DNA of 64,000 nt from Paenibacillus sp. J5C2022 (GTDB lineage: Bacteria > Bacillota > Bacilli > Paenibacillales > Paenibacillaceae): positions 62,001 through 126,000 of the forward strand of contig NZ_JAOQJC010000018.1 of the NCBI RefSeq assembly GCF_025567625.1, written 5' to 3'. Both the position numbers and the translations under genes were made by a program. The notes under the pieces are model-generated. The model did no database searches. It was given only the letters and a program-made list of their open reading frames with translations, and was not told the DNA's origin. Below are positions 25,879 to 35,088 of the stretch, in pieces (the stretch's first letter is position 1; each line of letters opens with the position of its first letter).

Positions 25879-27603
25879 CTATTGCGTGACGCTCTTATAC
25901 CATTCGTTGACTTCCTTCGTAATCCGCTCCCCACCTTGCGCATTCCACTTCTCCACGAATGCGTCGAACGCTTCGACCGGTTCGTTGCCGAATATTATTT
26001 TGCTGTACGTCTCCATTTCAAGCTTTTGCAGATAATCCCACTTGCTCTCCATCGTAGCGGTAGCCCCGCCGGTAAAGGCGTTCTTGACGGAGAATTGACG
26101 GGAATTCCAGACGTCCGTTGCGGATTGCAGCTCGATCGGCGGTACGAAGCCTCCCCAGATTTTCTCGTACGGCGTTTCCGGCTTGCCGGACTCCGCAATC
26201 TTCACAAGCGCCTGCACGTTCTGGGAAGGAATGCGCGGTCCCTGATCCAGCAGCCCGTAGAAAAATACACGTACGCCGCCTCCCGGAATTTCGCTCAGAT
26301 CGTACGTCACCTCTCCGTCCACGATATCCCAGTCGTATCCCTGCGCCCAGCCGTTCTCGAATTCGCTTCCCACCTTCGGATCGGCGGCATGATCGAACAT
26401 GTAATTGGCATACGTAAAGAAAATCTCCGGATTGCTCATATCCTTGTTGATGAACAAGCCGCCATTGTAGGGATGTCTGCCGTAATGCATGCTCGTTCCG
26501 TCCGGTCCGATCGGCAGCGTGAATGTGATCAGCTCCGCGTCGGGATTGTTCTTGTTCAGATCGCCCATTGGCCATGCCTCGGACCAATAAGGCCCCGCGA
26601 AGCTGCCCGCGCTGCCTGCCGACATGAACGAGCCCGCCTTGGATGCGTCCCAGATGCTCGACTCCAACGGAATATACCCCTTCTGTACCCAGTCCTTCAG
26701 CTTCTGCAGCCCCTCCTTGATCTGGGGAAGAACGGAGCCGTAAGCGAGGCTGCCGTCCTCTTGCTCCAACCAGAAGCTTGGCATGGAGCCGTAAGCTCCG
26801 AATACCCAGCCGAGTCCGAAGGAATCGCCGTAAAAGTTCTTCAATCCCGTGGACACGCCGTACGTATTGTCCTGACCGTCGCCGTCGGGATCGCCATTCG
26901 TGAAGGCGTCCAGCAGCTTCTCATAATCCTCCAGGTTCGCAGGAGGCTCCAGTGCCAGCTTCGTCATCCAATCGCCGCGCACCCACAGCACCGGATCGTT
27001 ATTGTAATCGTAGTCCAGATTCGGTATGCCGTAGCGCTTGCCGTCTCTCGTAAATTCGTACCAGACAGTAGGATCTTCATTCATCGCTTTCTTCCACGTA
27101 TCGCTGGCATACTTATCGAACAGTTCCCCGACCTCCATGAACTTGCCGGAATCGATCAGCAGCTGCGCTTCCGCTCCGCTTGCGAACAGCACATCCGGCA
27201 TTTTCTCGTTCGAGGACAGCGCCAGCTTCAGCTTCGTCGCATATGCGCCATTCGTATCCTTCACCGACCACAGATTTTTAATTTCGATGCCCAGCTTCTC
27301 TTTGGCCCAGCGGTAGTGGACATTGTCGTCCGCCGTCTCGCCGTTTTTGAATTCAACCGCTCCTGCAAGGCGTTTCACAGTCGTAATCGTGACTGGCGGA
27401 TCGTATTTGCCATCCTTCATCGGCAGCCCTTCTTCACTACCGGGTCCGGCTTGGCCCGAATCGGCGCCAGCCGTTTTAGACGGCGGCTGGTCCCCTTTTC
27501 CGTTGCCCTGACTTTCATTTTTGCCTGTACAGCCCATCAGCGTTGCGGCAACCGTAACCATTGCAAGCGCCAACAACATGCTTCTGCGAGTAACGCGCGT
27601 CAT
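25879..27603 (-). CDS. Extracellular solute-binding lipoprotein of the GH39 locus
   Basis: 574 residues, start ATG at 27603 after GGAGGAAGGG. Signal with lipobox LMGC, Ser/Gly/Pro linker, then a LipO-like binding fold with the Ca-site-like DPDGDGQDNTYG. A 588-residue open frame on the opposite strand is a shadow. It is divergent from the two permeases it should serve and heads the leftward run SBP-YesM-YesN-GH39-CehA. No ATPase gene is nearby; family knowledge suggests a shared MsmX-type ATPase. Confidence 0.92.
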   Translation of the reverse strand: MTRVTRRSMLLALAMVTVAATLMGCTGKNESQGNGKGDQPPSKTAGADSGQAGPGSEEGLPMKDGKYDPPVTITTVKRLAGAVEFKNGETADDNVHYRWAKEKLGIEIKNLWSVKDTNGAYATKLKLALSSNEKMPDVLFASGAEAQLLIDSGKFMEVGELFDKYASDTWKKAMNEDPTVWYEFTRDGKRYGIPNLDYDYNNDPVLWVRGDWMTKLALEPPANLEDYEKLLDAFTNGDPDGDGQDNTYGVSTGLKNFYGDSFGLGWVFGAYGSMPSFWLEQEDGSLAYGSVLPQIKEGLQKLKDWVQKGYIPLESSIWDASKAGSFMSAGSAGSFAGPYWSEAWPMGDLNKNNPDAELITFTLPIGPDGTSMHYGRHPYNGGLFINKDMSNPEIFFTYANYMFDHAADPKVGSEFENGWAQGYDWDIVDGEVTYDLSEIPGGGVRVFFYGLLDQGPRIPSQNVQALVKIAESGKPETPYEKIWGGFVPPIELQSATDVWNSRQFSVKNAFTGGATATMESKWDYLQKLEMETYSKIIFGNEPVEAFDAFVEKWNAQGGERITKEVNEWYKSVTQ

Positions 27604-27694
27604 TTCCCTTCCTCCAATCGGCTGAGTGTGTTCCAACTTCACTATTAATCCTACTCGTGTTTTGTACGGAGAGAAATAACCGATTATTAACTAC

Positions 27695-27775
27695 GAAATA
27701 CGCTTTTATTAATATTCACTTCACTTCTTCATAGGAACTTAACATGACATCGAGGAGTTAATAAAACGGTATTTC
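27695..27775. promoter_or_regulatory. Long inverted repeat in the divergent SBP/permease control region
   Basis: GAAATACGCTTTTATTAAT (27695-27713) is matched in inverse orientation by 27757-27775, with 16 of 19 positions identical. Partly conserved TTAAC lies outside each arm. Forty-three bases separate the arms. The 250-bp region (27604-27854) serves a leftward and a rightward operon, so this is the best candidate operator for the adjacent YesN regulator. Confidence 0.6.
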
Positions 27776-27854
27776 ATGTTAACGATGAGTTATATAGAGG
27801 AAAAAAACAACCTGCTACAATGGAGAGGAAATCGACGAAAAGGATGGATTGCCT

Positions 27855-28781
27855 ATGGAACCGCAAGTAGAATCAAGCATTAAACGAAGGTTTCCGCGAA
27901 TCGCCTGGCCGTTCCATGCCATGCTCTTGCCAGCGGTCATTCTCGCTATTCTGTTCAATTATCTTCCCATGTTCGGCGTCGTCATGTCCTTCCAGCACTT
28001 CAAGCCGTGGACCGGATTCCTGCATTCCGAATGGGCGGGGCTGGAGCACTTCCGGGCAATCTTCGAACGGGATGACAGCCGGCAGGTTATCTGGAATACA
28101 TTCATTATCGCATCGTTGAAGATCGTGTTCATTATTGTCGTGCCGGTCACGTTCGCTCTGCTCCTGAACGAAGTGCGCAAGCTGGCACTTAAACGCACAG
28201 TGCAGACGCTCGTCTACTTGCCCCACTTTCTGTCATGGGTCATTCTGGGAGGCATTCTGGTCGATCTGCTCTCCCCGCAATCCGGACTTGTTAACCGCAT
28301 ATTGCAGGGCTGGTTCGGGCTTGATCCCGTCTTCTTCCTGGGTGACGGGGACTGGTTCCGGTTCACAGCTGTAGTCAGCCATATATGGAAGGAGTTCGGA
28401 TACGGCGCCATCATCTATCTGGCCGCCCTCGGCAGCATCAATCCCAATCTGTACGAGGCGGCGGAGGTCGATGGTGCAAGCCGCTGGCAGCAGACGCTCT
28501 TCGTAACCCTGCCTGCCCTGGTGCCGATCATTATGGTGTGCACGACGCTGGAGCTGAGCAACATTCTAAGCGCCGGCTTCGATCAGATCTTCAATCTGTA
28601 CAACCCCATGGTATACAGCAAGGGGGATATTATCGATACGTTCGTCTATCGGGTCGGCATACTGGATCAGCAGATGAGCTTCTCGGCAGCTGTCGGGCTG
28701 TTCAAGTCCGTCGTCAGCCTGATTCTCGTCGTCGCCGTCTATTCCATCGCTTACCGAGCCGCTAACTACCGAATCTTCTAG
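27855..28781 (+). CDS. ABC sugar transporter permease 1 (LplB/YteP type)
   Basis: 308 residues with six predicted membrane helices and the EAA loop (YEAAEVDGASRWQQTLFVTLP). The ATG at 27855 is preferred to the TTG two codons before it; AAAGGA lies 10 bp upstream. Family: multi-sugar importers for oligosaccharides such as rhamnogalacturonan or glycan fragments. It pairs with the next gene, 10 bp downstream. Its last 55 bp plus the following ribosome site also occur as a relic at 16281-16345. Confidence 0.93.
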   Translation: MEPQVESSIKRRFPRIAWPFHAMLLPAVILAILFNYLPMFGVVMSFQHFKPWTGFLHSEWAGLEHFRAIFERDDSRQVIWNTFIIASLKIVFIIVVPVTFALLLNEVRKLALKRTVQTLVYLPHFLSWVILGGILVDLLSPQSGLVNRILQGWFGLDPVFFLGDGDWFRFTAVVSHIWKEFGYGAIIYLAALGSINPNLYEAAEVDGASRWQQTLFVTLPALVPIIMVCTTLELSNILSAGFDQIFNLYNPMVYSKGDIIDTFVYRVGILDQQMSFSAAVGLFKSVVSLILVVAVYSIAYRAANYRIF

Positions 28782-28791
28782 GAGGCAAGCT

Positions 28792-29670
28792 ATGTATTAC
28801 AAAACAAGACCCTACCGCCTGTTCAGCGTATTGAACTCCTTCATACTTCTGTTCATTGCCGTCCTGTGCATGCTGCCGCTGTGGCACACGCTAGCTGTAT
28901 CCTTGAGCGGAAGAGCGCCGGCCAACGCCAATCTTGTCATGCTGCTGCCAATAGATTTAACTTTGGACGCTTACCGGAAAACATTGGCCAATCCCGATTT
29001 TCTGCAGTCGCTTGGCATCGCGTTTCAACGAACGATTGTCGGAACGTTATTCGGCATGATCGTCATCTTTCTGGCAGCGTATCCGTTATCGAAAACGAAA
29101 AGCGCATTCAGCTCCAGATCGTTCTACTCCTGGTTTTTCATTATCATTCTGCTGTTCAACGGAGGACTGGTACCCACCTATATCGTCGTACAGAAGCTGG
29201 GCCTCATGAACTCCCTATGGGCGCTGATCCTGCCATCCACAGTCAACGTATGGCTGCTCATTCTGATGATGAGCTTCTTCCGGGGCGTACCGCGGGAGCT
29301 GGAAGAAGCGGCGCTCATCGACGGAGCCGGACAATTCCGGATTCTGCTGACCATCTTCCTGCCGATCTCGATGCCGGCCGTTGCCACCCTGTCGCTCTTC
29401 ACGATGGTCTTCCATTGGAATTCATGGTTCGACGGACTCATCTACATGACGAGAGCGGAGCGGTATCCGCTATCCACCTTCCTCCAGACTATCCTGGTTC
29501 AGATCGACACCTCCCAGCTCGGCACCGCGAGCCGGGATCTGGAGAACATCTCGAACAAAACGGTGAAAGCCGCGCAAATCTTTATCGGCGCCTTGCCGAT
29601 TCTGGCTGTCTACCCGTTCCTGCAAAAATACTTCGTCAAAGGGATGGTGCTGGGCGCGATCAAGGAATGA
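28792..29670 (+). CDS. ABC sugar transporter permease 2 (YtcP/LplC type)
   Basis: 292 residues, six helices, EAA loop EEAALIDGAGQFRILLTIFLP and the typical C-terminus FVKGMVLGAIKE. AGGAGG lies six bases before the ATG. Together with permease 1 it forms the membrane channel for the ligand of the SBP at 25879-27603. The energising ATPase is not in the window. Confidence 0.95.
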   Translation: MYYKTRPYRLFSVLNSFILLFIAVLCMLPLWHTLAVSLSGRAPANANLVMLLPIDLTLDAYRKTLANPDFLQSLGIAFQRTIVGTLFGMIVIFLAAYPLSKTKSAFSSRSFYSWFFIIILLFNGGLVPTYIVVQKLGLMNSLWALILPSTVNVWLLILMMSFFRGVPRELEEAALIDGAGQFRILLTIFLPISMPAVATLSLFTMVFHWNSWFDGLIYMTRAERYPLSTFLQTILVQIDTSQLGTASRDLENISNKTVKAAQIFIGALPILAVYPFLQKYFVKGMVLGAIKE

Positions 29671-29676
29671 AGCAAG

Positions 29677-29740
29677 AAAAGCCGCTTCCGGCGGGTATCC
29701 TGAAGAGCGCTCTCTTCAATGCCCCGGAAGCGGCTTTTTC
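29677..29740. terminator. Bidirectional terminator between convergent operons
   Basis: AAAAGCCGCTTCCGG pairs with CCGGAAGCGGCTTTTT. It ends the rightward permease operon 7 bp after its stop and, on the minus strand (TTTTCTTG), can also end the leftward kinase/regulator transcript whose stop is at 29791. Confidence 0.9.
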
Positions 29741-29790
29741 GGCTGCATTCTAAACCATTATGCAAGAACGATGATTTCCTGGCATGCATT

Positions 29791-30492
29791 CTATTTCACG
29801 CCAAGCTCCTGAGCACGCCGCTTGTAAATATCGAACACCTTCAATTCATGCAGCGAGCCCATCACTTCCTTCATGCTTCTCATCTTGAACTTCTTCAATA
29901 TTTTGTTCACTTGCGTACGAATGGTCACTTCCTCTACGTATCTGGATTTGGCGATTTCTTTGTACGTTGCGCCTTCATAGACGGAGGTGAGAATGGCAAA
30001 TTCGGAATCCGTCAGTCTCGACATAATGTTGAGCGTATAAATTAAACTGTTTTTTTCATTTTGCAGCTTGGAGAACTCGCCCAATATCTTCTCCGCGATT
30101 TCCGGTCTCATATACAGCCGGTCACGGTGAGCGCTGCGAATCGAATTCAATATGTCGGCGATTGAGCTCGTCTTCACGATATAATCGACCGCGCCGGCCC
30201 CGTATGCTTGGAAGAGCACATCATCCTCTTCGTGAATAGTCAGCACGATAATCTTCACTTCCGGCCACTCCGCCTTGATGCGCCCAATCGCATCAATACC
30301 TGCCAGCGGCGTCTCCATCTCGATGTCCATCAGGACGACATCCGGACTGCCCTCGCGAACGACTTCGACCGCTTCTTCACCGCTTCCCGCCATTGCGATC
30401 ACTTCAATGTCCGTCTCTCTATCCAGTATCATTCTGAAATAATTGCGAATGTCCTCGATATCGTCAGCCACAACGATGCGAATGCTATCCAA
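29791..30492 (-). CDS. NarL/LuxR-type response regulator
   Basis: 233 residues. Receiver 1-120 with Asp56 in LMDIEM, linker, LuxR-type helix-turn-helix about 160-215 (LTDSEFAILTSVYEGATYKEIA). It starts with TTG at 30492, supported by GGGAGGAGG six bases upstream; this overlaps the kinase stop by 8 bp. It is the cognate partner of the kinase at 30485-32020. Given the strand and 70-bp gap to the GH30-like gene, the pair may be the tail of that operon. Confidence 0.9.
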   Translation of the reverse strand: MDSIRIVVADDIEDIRNYFRMILDRETDIEVIAMAGSGEEAVEVVREGSPDVVLMDIEMETPLAGIDAIGRIKAEWPEVKIIVLTIHEEDDVLFQAYGAGAVDYIVKTSSIADILNSIRSAHRDRLYMRPEIAEKILGEFSKLQNEKNSLIYTLNIMSRLTDSEFAILTSVYEGATYKEIAKSRYVEEVTIRTQVNKILKKFKMRSMKEVMGSLHELKVFDIYKRRAQELGVK

Positions 30493-32020
30493 TGGCTTCC
30501 TCCTCCCTTCTTGCGGCGATCGGCAGCATAATCTCGAATGAAGTGTACTTCCCCCTCTCGCTCTCCACCGTAATGAAGCCCAGATGCGCTTCGATTACGC
30601 GATAAACGTACGAGAGCCCCACCCCCCAGTTTTCATGCCTGGATTTCGTAGAGTACAATGGCGTAAAAATCCGCTTCTTCTCTTTTTTGCCTATCCCGAT
30701 GCCATTATCCACAATTTTCACAAACACCCACTCCTGCTCCGCAGCGACCTCCACAAAGATGTAACCGTTTTCCCTTTTGGCTGCCTGAATGGCTTCGGCG
30801 GCGTTAGTGAACAGATTGACCAGCGCTTCGATCAGCTGATACTGATCCGCATAGGCATGGGCGCCTCTTGCCCGATATCGCTTTCGAATGTCGATCTCGC
30901 CGGGAACGCCCGACTTCTCCAGCGCCAGCTCCACGCACTCTGCGACGTTCACCTTAATCGGTCTCACTTTAATTTCCCGCAACGAATCCAGTACTTTGGC
31001 GGTATGGTTAAGCGAGCTCAATCCGATTTGCTGAAGCCGTTTGACCGCATTCAGCCCCTCCTCGCTGCCATAGCCAATCTCGGCTTGCTCCGCCAATATT
31101 TTCACCGTGAACATCGTATTTTTGAAGGAATGGAATACACCCCTCAGATTGGCGTTCAAATTGCTGACGTTGCGATTGATGTGAAGCCGCGTGAAGAAGC
31201 TCGTCGCATCGATTCCCCTGAACTTGATCAGAATGACAATCATCGCTTGTACGGCGAGCAGCATGACAACAGGCATTACATGAAAGTAATAAGCCGGTAT
31301 ATCAAGCCGGGAAGGAAAAATAAGCACCTCCGGCATGCTTGCCGACATATAAAACTGCTTGAACGGCCCGACGGCAAAGACGGATATAAACAACAGGTTC
31401 AGAAGTCCCATGGTGACAGCCAGCGAAATGGTCTGCTTCTGCTTTAATGAAATATTCGTTCTGGCAATATGCTTGCATAATAGAAATATCGGAAAGAACA
31501 AATACAACAGCATCCACAAGATATGAAAGGAATCCATTCCGTACAGCAGCAGGGTCAAATCGCGAGCGCCATAGTAGGAGTCCGTCATCCATTGGTAGGC
31601 GACAAAACGCGTATCCGGACTATAGCAGATGACATAAAAGAACGGAGGTATAGCAAGCATGCTATACCTCAACCATCCCTTCCATCGCTTGGAAGACCGA
31701 TAGGAATCGAATATGAAGGTGGACACAAACTGAGGAATGCTGAACAAATAAATGGCTGAGCCCCAGTTTTGCAATCTATACGTATCATAATAATTCATAT
31801 TCAAGGAGCTTAAATACAAATACAGCTTGTAATCCAGAAAGAACAGCATGCTTTCCGGGTATTTGTAAGTCCCTCCTTTGACCACGTTCATAATCATGCC
31901 AAGAAAGACCATGTTGAGGCCTGCCACCATCAATACGAGCAGCCAGGCGTACCTGTTCCTATAGCTGCGAATCATCAAAAAAAACGAGAACAACGTCAAG
32001 AGCAATATCGTATAGACCAT
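30485..32020 (-). CDS. Seven-TM sensor histidine kinase
   Basis: 511 residues. About seven N-terminal membrane helices (1-270) with short loops, like 7TM-sensor kinases, then a dimerisation segment with candidate phospho-His in GVFHSFKNTMFTVK. The HATPase domain follows (LFTNAAEAI, DNGIGIGKK, NWGVGLSYVYRV). AGGGGTG precedes the ATG. Unlike the YesM kinase nearby it has no large extracellular domain, so it probably senses membrane state or a small ligand. Paired with the NarL-type regulator. Confidence 0.88.
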   Translation of the reverse strand: MVYTILLLTLFSFFLMIRSYRNRYAWLLVLMVAGLNMVFLGMIMNVVKGGTYKYPESMLFFLDYKLYLYLSSLNMNYYDTYRLQNWGSAIYLFSIPQFVSTFIFDSYRSSKRWKGWLRYSMLAIPPFFYVICYSPDTRFVAYQWMTDSYYGARDLTLLLYGMDSFHILWMLLYLFFPIFLLCKHIARTNISLKQKQTISLAVTMGLLNLLFISVFAVGPFKQFYMSASMPEVLIFPSRLDIPAYYFHVMPVVMLLAVQAMIVILIKFRGIDATSFFTRLHINRNVSNLNANLRGVFHSFKNTMFTVKILAEQAEIGYGSEEGLNAVKRLQQIGLSSLNHTAKVLDSLREIKVRPIKVNVAECVELALEKSGVPGEIDIRKRYRARGAHAYADQYQLIEALVNLFTNAAEAIQAAKRENGYIFVEVAAEQEWVFVKIVDNGIGIGKKEKKRIFTPLYSTKSRHENWGVGLSYVYRVIEAHLGFITVESERGKYTSFEIMLPIAARREEEAIG

Positions 32021-32090
32021 AGCAACACCCCTATTATCGCCACTATACGACTACTTTAGCAGCAAACGGAAGCTCTGTCATCCGCCTAAC

Positions 32091-34187
32091 TCATAATTCC
32101 TGCTTCAACAGCTCTACCAGTCCCTCCAGCGATTGTACACTTCCGCTGTCGATCCTCTTGCCATCTTGTCTGTAAATACATTGCATATATCTGTCCAATT
32201 GCAAAGCCGCCGCTTCAGAATCTCCTTGCTCGCTGAAGTACCGGGCGTCCTCCAGTTTCCTCGTCAGCGATGCAACGATGCCATGAGCTCCGGGCCCTTG
32301 GACAAATTCGCCGGTCAGCCGCTCCAGCGTCTCGAATGAAGGCTCGACCTCCGACAGGGAATGGATACTTTGCGGAGGCAAGGTAATCGACATGCCGTCT
32401 GCATCCGTGCTTGATACAAGACCTTCCACCTGATGCCGCAGGGATTCGTCGCTCATAATCGCCAGAAAGTTCCGATCGCCTGCCTTCAGCGATATGGTAT
32501 GGCTCTCCGACTCCGAGCGGTTAATCAATATCACTTCCAGTTGGCCATCCGGCTTCTGGAATGCCAGCGTATACACATCTCCCCCGTAAGACCTTGAAGG
32601 AAGCGATTCCAGAAGGACGGAGCCCGGTTCTATCCGGTTATAGAAGTGCTTCAATACATCGTACGTGGGATGCCATGTCTTGTTCAGTTCGTCATATAGG
32701 ACGAGAATGCCTCCCGGCGATGCGGAATAGGAGAAGTAGAGTAGCAGGTTAGCGCCGCCATATACAAGCGTATCATGCATCGCGACCGCATTCTGAATCG
32801 CATGATGCCAAGTCTCTTTCCCCTCCAGATTAATATGCGATTCATTCTCCTGCTCGCCAACGTGAATTCTTACCTGGTGCTGCTCGGCGAGATCGGCGAA
32901 TGCGTTCAGTCCCTTCACAGTTCGGTCGTAAGCATGGTAGGCCAGCACATCATATACGCCGGGCAGAGCGGACTCCAGCGTTTCCTTGGCGTACTTAACG
33001 GATGTATAATTGCCCGGGCTCGTCTCTGCCGCAATATATTCAGCGTCATACTGATTCGCTTCCAGCACCTGCTTCAGCTTGGCTGTAATACTGGAATAAC
33101 GCGACGGGGTCATGCCGTAAATATACGTTCCGGATACGACATCCTCGCTCAAATACTTGTAGTTCGGTTCGTTGGCTACGGAAATGTAGTCGAAGGTGAC
33201 GCCGTAATGCTCGCGTGCGTATAAGAAGTACGCAGCCAGACTCTCTACATATTCGTCATCCATTCCGGCCGGCAGCTCCATCTTCTCATTGCTCCAATCG
33301 TAATCGTACGGCTTGCCTGCCATCCAGTTCGGGAATCGCCACGGGCTGAAGGATAGCTTGAGGCCGCGGTTCTCCAGCTCCTGCAGCGCCAGAAATTCCT
33401 CGTGCATGTCTCCCTGATCGCCGCTCGCGATTGCGCTCCAGTCGAATGTATGAGCATCGTTGTTGTCATTCTCTCGTTCTAGCAAATACCAATAATTGCG
33501 AACCCGGATATGCGTCGTATGCAATTCGGTCAACATCTTATCGTAATAGTCAGGATCATCGGCGGCGAATTGCCGCATCCACAGCGTATAGAGATTGCCG
33601 CCCCATCCCTCTATCGTCTGGCCTTGCTTATCGGGATCGATTGCAATGCTGCCCTCTTCGCTGAATACTTCAAGCTCCAGCACGCGTGCATCCGTAGCGA
33701 TGGGATTGACGGAAGGTCCCGTTATAACCATTCTCAGCTTTGTCGTCTCGACCGGCGAGAAGATGACGTCATTGTATTCACCGGCATAGCCGTCCTGCCT
33801 GTTGCCGCTGACGGATTCCACCGTCTGCCATTCGCCGTCCAGCCATACTTGTATATCGAAGGCTGCAATCTGCCAATCCGGCACATTCATATTCCCGCTC
33901 CACACCTTTACATGAGCCACCGTCACGCTGCCGGGCCATTCAAGCTCATACCAGTGTGGACCGCCGAATGCCGATACCCATCTGCTGTCATTGCTGTCGC
34001 GTATGCCGTCAATGGCTTTCTCGGGACCGAAGTCCCCAAGCGAAGATACCGAGCTGGCTGAAGCTGTTGCCTGAGGCGCAATATTGACCGATGCGGCATA
34101 CGCCCGATGCTCCAATCCCGCACCTGGGCTGAATACACCGGCAAGCAATGCAAGCATACTGAGAATAGCGACCATTCTTTTGACCAT
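32091..34187 (-). CDS. Secreted GH30-like glycoside hydrolase with F5/8-type C domain
   Basis: 698 residues. Signal peptide 1-32, a discoidin/F5-8C carbohydrate-binding-like domain (35-178), a clan-A TIM barrel starting GQTIEGWGGNL, acid/base Glu340 in VANEPNY, nucleophile candidate Glu445 in VGEQEN, and a beta domain; the last 90 residues are helical and unassigned. AGGAGGAG precedes the ATG at 34187. GH30 members cut xylan, beta-1,6-glucan or galactan; which of these is not decidable here. It is the fourth gene of the SBP-permease-permease operon and should supply its ligand. Confidence 0.82.
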   Translation of the reverse strand: MVKRMVAILSMLALLAGVFSPGAGLEHRAYAASVNIAPQATASASSVSSLGDFGPEKAIDGIRDSNDSRWVSAFGGPHWYELEWPGSVTVAHVKVWSGNMNVPDWQIAAFDIQVWLDGEWQTVESVSGNRQDGYAGEYNDVIFSPVETTKLRMVITGPSVNPIATDARVLELEVFSEEGSIAIDPDKQGQTIEGWGGNLYTLWMRQFAADDPDYYDKMLTELHTTHIRVRNYWYLLERENDNNDAHTFDWSAIASGDQGDMHEEFLALQELENRGLKLSFSPWRFPNWMAGKPYDYDWSNEKMELPAGMDDEYVESLAAYFLYAREHYGVTFDYISVANEPNYKYLSEDVVSGTYIYGMTPSRYSSITAKLKQVLEANQYDAEYIAAETSPGNYTSVKYAKETLESALPGVYDVLAYHAYDRTVKGLNAFADLAEQHQVRIHVGEQENESHINLEGKETWHHAIQNAVAMHDTLVYGGANLLLYFSYSASPGGILVLYDELNKTWHPTYDVLKHFYNRIEPGSVLLESLPSRSYGGDVYTLAFQKPDGQLEVILINRSESESHTISLKAGDRNFLAIMSDESLRHQVEGLVSSTDADGMSITLPPQSIHSLSEVEPSFETLERLTGEFVQGPGAHGIVASLTRKLEDARYFSEQGDSEAAALQLDRYMQCIYRQDGKRIDSGSVQSLEGLVELLKQEL

Positions 34188-34223
34188 ATGACATTCTCCT
34201 CCTAACAATGAAATGCAATTCGT

Positions 34224-35075
34224 CTACCCTTTAATGGCTCCGCTTGTCATTCCCGCGATGAAATAGCGATTGAGGAACAAATATACGGCCAGCATCGGAA
34301 TAATGGATATCATCGTGCCCGCAAGCATTAGATTCCATGAGCTGGCCGCCTCGCCCGTGCTCTTGAGCGCGACGACGCCTACCGTTAACGTACTCTGCTT
34401 CGGATTCGATATGGTGAACACCATGGGCATTAGATACTCGTTCCATGCTTGCCTGAAGGTAATAAGGCCGATTGTCGCAATAATCGGCTTTAACAGCGGC
34501 AGGATCACGTTCCAGAATGTACGGAAGAAGCTGCAGCCGTCAATCTTGGCCGCTTCATCGATTTCATACGGAATGGAATTGACGAAGCTGCGAACAAGGA
34601 ATACATTGGCGATATGGAGGCCGAATATTTGAATAATAATGACACCCCACAACGACGTATGGATATGGAACAGCTTCGCGATCTCCAACTGGGGATACAA
34701 GGTCACGCTGCCCAGCGACAGGAACATCGTGCTGGTGAAGATACCGAAGATGAGCTTCTTGCCGTGAAACCTTCCTCTTGCGAATACAAAGCCGGCCATT
34801 GTGGAATTGAACAGTACGCCAACGACAATGAAGAAGGTGAAGTACATGCTGTTCCATGTATAACGCTTGAAATCGGCCAACACCCATGCCTGCTTGAAGT
34901 TGTCAAGCGTGAATGAACGGGGCAGCAGATTGGAGCCGGAAGCTAGCAGCTCTTGATTGGATTTGAACGATGCGAAAAAAACATATAATAATGGAAAAAC
35001 AGTAAACAGGAGTACTGCAAGCAAAAAGAGATATATCGCCGCCTTGCCGGCGGCATCGATCCATCTTCTGTCCAA
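34224..35075 (-). CDS. ABC sugar transporter permease (MalG type)
   Basis: 283 residues, six helices, EAA loop DEAAKIDGCSFFRTFWNVILP and C-terminus GMTSGAIKG. The TTG start at 35075 lies 13 bp after the previous gene's stop, with only GGCGGG-like pairing upstream, so translation may be coupled. Forms the transporter with 35089-35982 and the SBP at 36057-37451; no ATPase present. Confidence 0.93.
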   Translation of the reverse strand: MDRRWIDAAGKAAIYLFLLAVLLFTVFPLLYVFFASFKSNQELLASGSNLLPRSFTLDNFKQAWVLADFKRYTWNSMYFTFFIVVGVLFNSTMAGFVFARGRFHGKKLIFGIFTSTMFLSLGSVTLYPQLEIAKLFHIHTSLWGVIIIQIFGLHIANVFLVRSFVNSIPYEIDEAAKIDGCSFFRTFWNVILPLLKPIIATIGLITFRQAWNEYLMPMVFTISNPKQSTLTVGVVALKSTGEAASSWNLMLAGTMISIIPMLAVYLFLNRYFIAGMTSGAIKG

Positions 35076-35088
35076 CGAAATCCCGCCT

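Noticed and set aside
25882..27648. A 588-codon open frame antisense to the GH39-locus SBP
   Set aside because: It mirrors the SBP codons almost exactly, has no ribosome site and translates to Arg/His/Ile-rich sequence without any family pattern.
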